Assembly: GCF_033947565.1 (NCBI RefSeq)
Contig: NZ_JARPVX010000015.1
Location: forward strand, 7,862 to 71,861
Direction: 5' to 3'
From: Lichenihabitans sp033947565
GTDB taxonomy: Bacteria > Pseudomonadota > Alphaproteobacteria > Rhizobiales > Beijerinckiaceae
Length of the DNA: 64,000 nucleotides
Position numbers and translations under genes: made by a program. Below are positions 1 through 7,302 of the stretch, one piece after another. How positions within the stretch are numbered: the stretch's first letter is position 1; each line of letters begins with the position of its first letter. Under the pieces are notes generated by a model, which did no database searches, was not told where the DNA came from, and worked only from the letters and a program-made list of their open reading frames with translations.

Positions 1-197
1 GCGGCGCTTCTTTTGTGGGCGGCCGGGTGTTCCCGGTCGGGGCCGTGCTGGGCGCCATGACGCTGACGCTCGCGGCGTCCTTCCTGACCTTCATGCGCAT
101 CAGCCCAGACTGGCAGGTGGGCGCACAGGGCCTCATCCTCATCGCGGTGCTGGCGATCCGCGCCGTGCTGGCCCGCGGCAAGGAGGCGGCCCCATGA
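1..197 (+). CDS. Sugar ABC transporter permease, C-terminal part
   Basis: Partial gene: the frame is open from the window edge and stops at 195-197, so only about 65 C-terminal residues are present. They begin with a Gly-Gly-Arg-Val-Phe-Pro segment and a hydrophobic helix, then a second helix, as at the end of RbsC-type (BPD_transp_2) inner-membrane permeases. The stop overlaps the next permease start in an ATGA (194-197), so the two permeases are translationally coupled and probably form a heteromeric channel. The binding protein and ATPase would lie to the left, outside the window. The substrate cannot be told. Confidence 0.7.
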   Translation, partial: GASFVGGRVFPVGAVLGAMTLTLAASFLTFMRISPDWQVGAQGLILIAVLAIRAVLARGKEAAP

Positions 198-1147
198 TGG
201 CGATCCTGAAGGCGCGCCTCGGCGGTGCGCCGTGGTTGTGGTCCTTTCTGGGCGCCGCGGCCGCCTGGGGTGCGACGCTCATCGCCGCGCATGGCCAGGG
301 CGGCGGTCAGATCCTCACCGCCGCCTTCACGTTCTCGGCTTTCACGGTGCTGGTGTCGCTCGGCCAGATGCTGGTCATCACCACCGGGCCCGGCAATGTG
401 GACCTGTCGATCCCCTCGGTTATCGCGCTGTCGGGCGCGGTCGCGATGCTGACCATGAACGAGCGTCCCGAGATGATGCTGCCTGGGCTCGTGGCCGCGA
501 TCGCGGCCGGGGCCGCGGTCGGCATCGCGAATTATGGGCTGATCCGGCTGCTGCGCATTCCGCCCATCATTGCGACCCTGTCGTCGAGCCTCGTCGTGAC
601 CTCGATCGCCATTACGGTGGGGCGCGGCCTTACGGTGAAGCCGCCCCAGTTGTTCGCCGATCTTGTGTCGTTCCGCTTCGCCGGTATCCCGCTGCTTGCC
701 GTCGTGGCTTTAGCGGCGGCGGTGGTTGTGGCGCTGACACTGGAGCGCACCGTTTATGGCCGCAGCGTTTCGGCCATCGGCCAGAGCCGCAGGGTCGCCC
801 AGCTGGCCGGGCTTTCGGTCGAGCGCACCCGGCTGCTCACCTATCTGATCTCGGGCGCCCTCGCGGGTCTCACCGGAGCGCTGATCGCCGGTTTCTCGGG
901 GGGCAATGCCCTCGATCAGGGGCAGGAATACCTGCTGCTCACCATTGCGGTGGTGGTGATCGGCGGCACTGCGGTGTCGGGTGGCCGGGCCAGCGTGCCG
1001 GGTGTCTGGGGCGCGGCACTCTTCATGTTTCTGATCGTCACCATGTTGAATGCCGCCGGCACGGCACCCGGGCTGCGCACGCTCCTCACCGGTTTGATCA
1101 TCATCGCCGTGATCGCCATCGGTGGCGGCGAGAAGCTACGTCCTTGA
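194..1147 (+). CDS. Sugar ABC transporter permease (RbsC-type)
   Basis: A 317-residue inner-membrane permease of the BPD_transp_2 (ribose/xylose/AI-2) family. It has 8-10 hydrophobic segments, and the typical 'GPGNVDLSIPSVIALSG' region near residues 65-80 is the family's conserved 'G-IDLSVG' loop. The end has the usual Gly-Gly-Thr-Ala-Val-Ser-Gly-Gly-Arg segment. The start overlaps the stop of the preceding permease by four bases. Having two different permease subunits is typical of Lsr-, rhamnose- or erythritol-type importers rather than the single-permease ribose system. Substrate unknown. The following hydrolase starts 55 bases after the stop and may be cotranscribed. Confidence 0.85.
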   Translation: MMAILKARLGGAPWLWSFLGAAAAWGATLIAAHGQGGGQILTAAFTFSAFTVLVSLGQMLVITTGPGNVDLSIPSVIALSGAVAMLTMNERPEMMLPGLVAAIAAGAAVGIANYGLIRLLRIPPIIATLSSSLVVTSIAITVGRGLTVKPPQLFADLVSFRFAGIPLLAVVALAAAVVVALTLERTVYGRSVSAIGQSRRVAQLAGLSVERTRLLTYLISGALAGLTGALIAGFSGGNALDQGQEYLLLTIAVVVIGGTAVSGGRASVPGVWGAALFMFLIVTMLNAAGTAPGLRTLLTGLIIIAVIAIGGGEKLRP

Positions 1148-1202
1148 TGGATGGCGGCGGCCCGCTACCATCCGCCGGTCATTGCCAGGGGCACGCATAC
1201 CT

Positions 1203-2234
1203 ATGTCTTCAAGCCGGACCCTGATGCTGCCGGCTGCCATCGTGGCGGCACTCCTGGCCAGCCTGACCCTGCGGGCCAGCGCCGAGACCGCGCCCGAAGC
1301 GCCCCGGTACGGCATGGAGCTCGAAGGCTTCGCCTATCCTTTTCCGGTGGAGCGCTATCGCTTCACCTCGCAGCGCCAGCCGCTGCAGATGGCCTATCTC
1401 GACGTCCGGCCGACGCGCGATACCGGTCAGGTCGCGGTGTTGCTGCATGGCAAGAATTTTTGTGCCGCCACCTGGGAGACAACGATCCGGGCTCTGGTCG
1501 GGGCCGGCTATCGGGTGATCGCGCCCGATCAGATCGGCTTCTGCAAATCGTCGAAGCCCGAAGGCTACCAGTTCACCTTCCGCCAGCTCGCGGAGAACAC
1601 CCACGATCTGCTGGCCTCGCTCGGCGTCACCCAGCCGGTCATGGTCGGCCATTCGACCGGCGGCATGCTGGCCATGCATTACGCCTTGCTGTACCCGCAT
1701 GACCTCGCGCGCCTCGTGCTGGTGAACCCGATCGGGCTGGAGGATTGGAGCGCCAAGGGCGTGCCGCCGATCTCGGTCGAGCGATGGTTCGCCCGTGAGC
1801 TGAAAACCAACGCCGACGCGATCCGCCGCTACGAGACCACCACCTATTATGCCGGCCATTGGGAGCCGCGCTTCGAGCCCTGGGTCGGGATGCTGGCCGG
1901 GCTGAACGACGGCCCCGGCAAGGTGCGGGTCGCCTGGAACTCTGCGCTCCTTTACGACATGATCCTCACCGAGCCGGTCGTGTACCGCCTGCCCGAGATT
2001 GCGGTGCCGACCCTGCTGATGATCGGCCAGAAGGACATCACGGCCATCGGCAAGGACATGGCGCCGCCCGAGGTGCAGGCGCGGCTCGGCCATTATCCGG
2101 AGCTCGGCCAGACGGCCGCAAAGGCCATCCCGGGCGCCAAGCTGATCACCTTCCCAAACCTCGGCCATGCGCCGCAGATGCAGGACCCCGACGGCTTCGA
2201 CGCGGCGCTGATCCGCGAGCTCGGACCCCGCTAG
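1203..2234 (+). CDS. Exported alpha/beta hydrolase
   Basis: A 343-residue alpha/beta-hydrolase-fold protein. The start at 1203 is chosen over the in-frame start at 1122 because it places a cleavable signal peptide at the N-terminus (hydrophobic residues 8-23, then Ala-Ser-Ala), implying a periplasmic location. The nucleophile elbow is Gly-His-Ser-Thr-Gly-Gly with Ser151. The acid is probably Asp278 (Gln-Lys-Asp-Ile) and the base His322 (Leu-Gly-His-Ala). An HGKNF-like segment near residue 85 supplies the oxyanion region. Close relatives are annotated only as hydrolases or proline-iminopeptidase-like. It follows a sugar-type permease pair and runs convergent to the flavoenzyme gene (20-base gap). 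The natural substrate is unknown. Confidence 0.8.
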   Translation: MSSSRTLMLPAAIVAALLASLTLRASAETAPEAPRYGMELEGFAYPFPVERYRFTSQRQPLQMAYLDVRPTRDTGQVAVLLHGKNFCAATWETTIRALVGAGYRVIAPDQIGFCKSSKPEGYQFTFRQLAENTHDLLASLGVTQPVMVGHSTGGMLAMHYALLYPHDLARLVLVNPIGLEDWSAKGVPPISVERWFARELKTNADAIRRYETTTYYAGHWEPRFEPWVGMLAGLNDGPGKVRVAWNSALLYDMILTEPVVYRLPEIAVPTLLMIGQKDITAIGKDMAPPEVQARLGHYPELGQTAAKAIPGAKLITFPNLGHAPQMQDPDGFDAALIRELGPR

Positions 2235-2253
2235 CGCGCGCCGGCCAGCGGCT

Positions 2254-4293
2254 TCAAAGGTCCTTCACAAGCCGCAACGCGTCGTAGATGGCCGCATGGG
2301 TGTTGCGCGCCGCGACCGCATCGCCGATGCGGAACAGCTGGAAGGCGCCATCCGGATGTGGCGACAGCGCCTGCGGCCGTCCGGCGATCAGGTCGTCGTG
2401 ATCGACCGCACCCTCGTTGCGCGACAAGGGTTTCAACTCGAAGTAGAGTTCGTCGAGCGGTCGCGTGCCGTGGTTGACGACGATCTGGTCGACAAGGCGG
2501 TGCTTCTCCACCCCACCGTAATCGCTGCCGACCGTGGCCCGGATCTGGTTGCCGGCGCGTTCGGCCGCGTCGAGCCGAAACGTCACCGTGAAGGTGACGT
2601 CGCGCTTTTGCAGTGACCGCATGTAGGGCACGAGGTTCATCGCCATCACCTCGGGCGAGAAGGCGCGGTCGGGCGTCATTATCTCGACCTTGGCACCCGT
2701 GGCGGCGATGATCTCGGCCGCCTGCAAGGCCGCATGGTCGCCGGCATCGTCGAAGATCAGCACGGTGCTGCCCGGCTTGACGTCGCCCGAGATGATGTCC
2801 CAGGCCGACACCACCAAGTCGTTGCCGCTTTGCAGGACGGCGGTATGGGGCAGCCCACCGGTCGCCACGATCACCACGTCCGGTTGCTCCGCCAGCACGT
2901 CGCTGGTCTCCGCGTAGGTGTTGAAACGGAAGCGTACGCCGAGCGCCTCGCACCGCGCCACGCGCCAGTCGACGATGCCGATCATCTCGCGCCGGCGCGC
3001 GCTGCGGGCCGTCAGCCGGATCTGGCCACCGGCCTCGCTGGCGGCCTCGAACACCGTCACGGCATGGCCGCGCTCCCCCGCCACCCTGGCGGCTTCGAGG
3101 CCCGCTGGGCCGGCGCCGATCACCACCACCTTGCGCCGGATTTCGGCCGGTGGGATGGCATGCGGCATCGTTTCCTCGCGGCCCGTCGCGGCATTGTGGA
3201 TGCAGTAGGCGGCGCCGCCCTGGTAAATGCGGTCGAGGCAATAATTGGCCCCGACGCAGGGGCGGATGTCGTCCTCGCGGCGCGCCATGATCTTGCGGAC
3301 GATGTCCGGGTCGGTCATGTGGGCCCGCGTCATGCCGACCATGTCGACCTTGCCGGACTGCACGGCGTGGCGCGCCGTGGGCACGTCCGGAATGCGGGCG
3401 GCGTGGAAGGTCGGGAAGTGCGTTTCGGCCCGGATCTCGCCGGCGAGGTCGAGGTGCGGCGCCGACGCCATGCCCTGGATCGGGATAAGGTCGGTCAGGC
3501 CCGGGTCCGTGTCGATGTGGCCCCGCACGATATTGAGGAAATCCACCAGGCCGCTGGCCTTCAGCCGACGGGATAGCTCGAGGCCGTCCGCCTTGTTGAG
3601 GCCGCCCTCCTGCGCCTCGTCGGCCGCATAGCGGATGCCGACGATGAAGGCCGACCCGACCCTGGCGCGGATCTCGCCCAGCACGTCGAAGATGAAGCGC
3701 AAGCGGTTGTCGACCGAGCCGCCATAGGGTGCCTCGAGTTCGTTGGTCAGCGGCGACCAGAACTGGTCGAGCAGGTGGCCGTAGGCTTCGAGTTCGATGC
3801 CGTCGACCCCGGCCGCCTTCATGCGTTCCGCGGCATCGCCGTAATCCTTGACGATCCGCGTCCGGTCCCAGTCTTCCAGCTTCTTCGGGAAGGCGCGATG
3901 GGCGGCCTCCCGGTGGTGGGACGGCGACACCACGGGCATCCAGTCGCCCTTGTCCCAGCGGGTGCGGCGGCCGAGGTGGCTCAGCTGGATCATCACGGCG
4001 GCGCCGTGCTCGTGGCAGGCATCGACGAGGTCCCGCATCCACGGCACCACCTCGTCCTTGTAGGCCAGCACGTTGTTGAACACCGGTGGGCTGTCGCGCG
4101 ACGTCGAGGCCGACCCCGCCGTCATGGTCAGAGCGATGCCGCCCTTGGCACGCGCAACGTGATAAGCGCGGTAGCGCTCCTTGGGCAGCCCATCTTCCGC
4201 ATAGGCCGGCTCATGTGCGGTCGTCAGGATCCTGTTCCTGAGCCTCAGGTGCTTGAGCTGGAAGGGCTGCAGCAGGGGGTCCATCGGGTCCAT
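2254..4293 (-). CDS. FMN/FAD oxidoreductase, N-methylproline demethylase-like
   Basis: A 679-residue enzyme of the trimethylamine dehydrogenase / 2,4-dienoyl-CoA reductase family. An FMN-binding OYE-type TIM barrel covers residues 1-340, then an iron-sulfur segment, then a dinucleotide-binding domain (GAGPAG near 393-398). The Fe-S segment has Cys346, Cys352 and Cys364, but the position of the second cysteine of the canonical CxxCxxC motif is Ala349. The Arg-Pro-Cys-Val-Gly-Ala and Cys-Ile-His-Asn-x-Ala-Thr-Gly-Arg-Glu motifs resemble proteins annotated as N-methylproline (stachydrine) demethylases, suggesting oxidative N-demethylation of a methylated amine. It is divergent from a TetR regulator, with a palindrome in the 117-base gap. 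The substrate is inferred from family resemblance only. Confidence 0.75.
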   Translation of the reverse strand: MDPMDPLLQPFQLKHLRLRNRILTTAHEPAYAEDGLPKERYRAYHVARAKGGIALTMTAGSASTSRDSPPVFNNVLAYKDEVVPWMRDLVDACHEHGAAVMIQLSHLGRRTRWDKGDWMPVVSPSHHREAAHRAFPKKLEDWDRTRIVKDYGDAAERMKAAGVDGIELEAYGHLLDQFWSPLTNELEAPYGGSVDNRLRFIFDVLGEIRARVGSAFIVGIRYAADEAQEGGLNKADGLELSRRLKASGLVDFLNIVRGHIDTDPGLTDLIPIQGMASAPHLDLAGEIRAETHFPTFHAARIPDVPTARHAVQSGKVDMVGMTRAHMTDPDIVRKIMARREDDIRPCVGANYCLDRIYQGGAAYCIHNAATGREETMPHAIPPAEIRRKVVVIGAGPAGLEAARVAGERGHAVTVFEAASEAGGQIRLTARSARRREMIGIVDWRVARCEALGVRFRFNTYAETSDVLAEQPDVVIVATGGLPHTAVLQSGNDLVVSAWDIISGDVKPGSTVLIFDDAGDHAALQAAEIIAATGAKVEIMTPDRAFSPEVMAMNLVPYMRSLQKRDVTFTVTFRLDAAERAGNQIRATVGSDYGGVEKHRLVDQIVVNHGTRPLDELYFELKPLSRNEGAVDHDDLIAGRPQALSPHPDGAFQLFRIGDAVAARNTHAAIYDALRLVKDL

Positions 4294-4335
4294 GCGGTGC
4301 GATCCTTAAAGGTCTGCAATCGCTTCACGATAGAA

Positions 4336-4347
4336 GGGTGTACACCC
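4336..4347. promoter_or_regulatory. Perfect 12-bp palindrome, candidate operator
   Basis: GGGTGTACACCC is a perfect inverted repeat in the 117-base space between the demethylase-like gene (minus) and the TetR-family gene (plus). Position, symmetry and the neighbouring regulator suggest the TetR-family binding site, but nothing in the sequence proves it. Confidence 0.45.
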
Positions 4348-4410
4348 CTGTCAAGATTATGGACGGATCTGTACGGCGGTCTTGCGCTCCCGCCGTGACT
4401 CTGGTTGGCT

Positions 4411-5070
4411 ATGCCGATGGTGGCGGACACGATCCTCGAAACCGGCCCGAAGGGCTCGCGCGCGCTGTGGCTCGAGGCCGCCCATGCTTTGTTGCTCGAA
4501 TCCGGCGTCGATGCCGTGCGGATCCTGCCGCTCGGACGCAAGCTCGGCTTGTCGCGCACGAGCTTTTATTGGTTCTTCGCCGATCGCGGCGCCCTGCTGG
4601 CGGCGCTGCTCGAACAATGGCGCGACACCAACACCGGCGGCCTTGTCAGGCAGACGGCCGCCTATGCGGAAACCATCGCGGAGGCGGTCCTCAACCTGTT
4701 CGACTGCTGGCTCGACGCGACGCTGTTTGATGCCCGTTTCGAAGTCGCGGTACGCGGCTGGGGCCAGCATGTTCCGGAGGTCGGAGCCGCGCTTGCGGAA
4801 GCCGACGCGGCCCGCCTGGCAGCGCTCACGGCCATGTTTGTCCGCTTCGGCTTCGATGCGACCGCCGCTGATGTCCGGGCTCGCACCATCTACCTGACGC
4901 AGATCGGCTACATCTCGATGGACACGAGCGAAAGCCTGACCGACCGGCTGCAGCGCATTCCGCATTATGTCGAGATCTTCACCGGCACGCTGGCCCGGCC
5001 CGCAGAACTCGCCCGGTTCAGGGCCCGCCATGCCGACGCCGGCACCCTCCCTGCGGTCCGCGCCGCATGA
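4411..5070 (+). CDS. TetR/AcrR-family transcriptional regulator
   Basis: A 219-residue protein with an N-terminal TetR helix-turn-helix (roughly residues 12-58, including the Leu-Ser-Arg-Thr-Ser-Phe-Tyr-Trp-Phe-Phe recognition segment) and a variable helical ligand-binding C-terminus. ATG 4411 is preferred to the TTG at 4405. The gene is divergent from the demethylase-like flavoenzyme, so it probably represses or autoregulates that gene in response to a methylated amine or related ligand (inference from position). A 270-base space without a gene follows. Confidence 0.85.
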   Translation: MPMVADTILETGPKGSRALWLEAAHALLLESGVDAVRILPLGRKLGLSRTSFYWFFADRGALLAALLEQWRDTNTGGLVRQTAAYAETIAEAVLNLFDCWLDATLFDARFEVAVRGWGQHVPEVGAALAEADAARLAALTAMFVRFGFDATAADVRARTIYLTQIGYISMDTSESLTDRLQRIPHYVEIFTGTLARPAELARFRARHADAGTLPAVRAA

Positions 5071-5340
5071 AACGAACTTATGGCGAACTTGCCAGCCCGG
5101 GCCGCGTGGCTTGGATCGCGACAGGCGATCCCCGCATCACAGCGCCACGCCCGGGCTCTCGCACCCTTAACGGTGCGAAAGGCCAGCCGATCAGCCGCAA
5201 AATGCTCGCGCGACCGTCGGGGCGGCTCCACCGTCCCACGCTGATCGTGATCGCCGCCGCCGGTCCTACTACGCACCAGCCGGGCTGATCTGTTAGAACA
5301 AGCATGCCGGTCGCCGGTGGCCCACCGGTGGAGCGCGGCC

Positions 5341-7302
5341 ATGCACGATTTTCTCAGGTTCCTGTCCCGTCAGGCTCTCCCCGTGTGGGCCCGATATGGC
5401 GGCACGATTGCCGTTGTGGTCATCATCACCACGTTTCGTCTGGTCGTGCCGCTCGATACCGCGCCTTACCTGCTCTACCTGCCGATCGTCTTTCTTGTGG
5501 CCCTCGCGCTCGGCCAGGGTTCCGGCGCTGCCGCGACGCTGGCCTCGGGCATCGCGGCAGCGAGCTTCTTCACCGGGCCGGAGAAGGGCTGGCGGCTCAG
5601 CGGGCCGCAGGAAATCTCCCTGCTCGAGTTCTTCATCGTTTGCAGCGCCATGATCATGGTCTGCACCGCCGTCAGACAAGTGATCCTCGACAACGAGGTC
5701 ACGCTTGGCAATCTCAGCCGCGCCAATGCGGCGTTGAATGAGCGGGAAGCGACCCTCGCCCTCGCTAAGGAAGAGGCCGAGGTCGCTCGCGAAGCTGCCG
5801 AAGCGGCCAACCGGGCCAAGAGCACGTTTCTCGCCAATATGAGTCACGAGCTCCGCACGCCGCTGTCGGCCGTCATCGGCTATAGCGAGATGATGGAGGA
5901 GGAGGTCGAGGAGCTCGGCGAAACCGGCCTGATCAACGACCTGCGCAAGATCAATGCGAACGCCAAGCACCTCCTCAGCCTCATCAACGACGTTCTCGAC
6001 CTGTCGAAGATCGAGGCGAACCGGATGGACACCTTTGCGGAGGATGTCGACGTGTCCCATCTCTTGAAGGAGGTCGCGGCCACGGTCGGGTCGCTGATGC
6101 ATCAGAAGAACAACACGCTGGTGATCGAGGCCGCCGAAGCTGTCGGCGCCATGCACACCGATGTGGTTAAGCTGCGCCAATGCTTGTTCAACCTGCTCAG
6201 CAACGCGGCCAAGTTCACCGATGGCGGCCGCATCACCTTGGCGGTCGCGCGTTCCGGAGAGGGCGCCCAGGCAGAGATCGAGTTCCGCGTCAGCGACACC
6301 GGCATCGGCATGACGGCCGAGCAACTCGGCCGGCTGTTCCAACGGTTTTCGCAGGCCGACGAGACGACCACCCGCAAGTTCGGCGGCACGGGCCTGGGGC
6401 TCGCCATCACGCGCGCGTTCAGCCGGCTGCTGGGCGGCGACATCGCGGTCACCAGCGTCCACGGCGCGGGAACGACCTTCACGCTGCGCCTTCCAGCCAC
6501 CATGCCCGAGCGCGACATGGACGGCGATCAGGAGGATAGCGGCCTTCCCGTCCGAACCCAGGAGGATGCCCGCCAAACCGTGCTGGTCATCGACGACGAC
6601 GCGGCCCAGCGCGACCTGATGGTCAAGTTCCTGGAACGGCAGGGCTTCGCCGTGCGTACGGCTGCGAACGGGCCGAGCGGCCTCGAGATCGCCCGCATGG
6701 TCAAGCCGCGCGCCATCACGCTCGATGTGATGATGCCGCATGTCGACGGCTGGGCGGTGCTGACGGAACTCAAGGCGGATCCCGAACTGGCCAAGATCCC
6801 CGTGGTGATGGTGACCTTCACCAACGACAAGGGGTTGAGCGCCACGCTCGGGGCCGCCGACCACATCGACAAGCCCGTGGCCTGGGACAGGCTGAAGACC
6901 GTGATGGAGCGGTTCCGCGATGCGGAGGGCGACGTGCTGGTGGTGGACGACGACCCCGATGTGCGCGAGCGGGTGCGGACCGCGCTGGAGCGCCAGGGCT
7001 GGAGCGTGATCGAGGCCAGCAACGGCAAGGAGGCTTTGGAAAAGGTGATGCACGGCCCACCGCGCGCCGTGCTGCTCGATCTCACCATGCCGGTGATGGA
7101 TGGGTTCGCATTCCTGCACGCGCTGCGGGAAAAACCGGGCTGTGCCGACCTGCCCGTGCTGGTGTTCAGCGCGCGAGACCTGTCGGCGGCCGATCGGGCA
7201 CGGCTGCGGGAGGCCGATGGCATCGTCAGCAAGACGGCCAGCCTCGGGACCTTGACCGGGCAGTTGCGTGGGCTCGTTCCACCGGCCAAGGTCGACGGAT
7301 GA
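5341..7302 (+). CDS. Hybrid histidine kinase with two receiver domains
   Basis: A 653-residue membrane sensor kinase. The start at 5341 is chosen because GGAG lies 7 bases upstream; an in-frame GTG at 5317 lacks this. N-terminal hydrophobic segments (about residues 10-105) resemble the DUF4118 membrane module of KdpD. A coiled-coil follows, then HisKA with His169 (Ser-His-Glu-Leu-Arg-Thr-Pro), HATPase_c (Asn288 in the N box; DTGIGM and GGTGLGL boxes), and two receivers with predicted phospho-acceptors Asp462 and Asp580. The second receiver lies at the C-terminus. The stop overlaps the next kinase start (ATGA at 7299), so this is the first gene of a signalling operon. Confidence 0.9.
   Translation: MHDFLRFLSRQALPVWARYGGTIAVVVIITTFRLVVPLDTAPYLLYLPIVFLVALALGQGSGAAATLASGIAAASFFTGPEKGWRLSGPQEISLLEFFIVCSAMIMVCTAVRQVILDNEVTLGNLSRANAALNEREATLALAKEEAEVAREAAEAANRAKSTFLANMSHELRTPLSAVIGYSEMMEEEVEELGETGLINDLRKINANAKHLLSLINDVLDLSKIEANRMDTFAEDVDVSHLLKEVAATVGSLMHQKNNTLVIEAAEAVGAMHTDVVKLRQCLFNLLSNAAKFTDGGRITLAVARSGEGAQAEIEFRVSDTGIGMTAEQLGRLFQRFSQADETTTRKFGGTGLGLAITRAFSRLLGGDIAVTSVHGAGTTFTLRLPATMPERDMDGDQEDSGLPVRTQEDARQTVLVIDDDAAQRDLMVKFLERQGFAVRTAANGPSGLEIARMVKPRAITLDVMMPHVDGWAVLTELKADPELAKIPVVMVTFTNDKGLSATLGAADHIDKPVAWDRLKTVMERFRDAEGDVLVVDDDPDVRERVRTALERQGWSVIEASNGKEALEKVMHGPPRAVLLDLTMPVMDGFAFLHALREKPGCADLPVLVFSARDLSAADRARLREADGIVSKTASLGTLTGQLRGLVPPAKVDG

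Noticed and set aside
2231..4042. 603-codon frame on the minus strand overlapping the demethylase-like gene
   Set aside because: Arg/Pro/Gly-rich product without motifs; a high-GC shadow of the real flavoenzyme frame.
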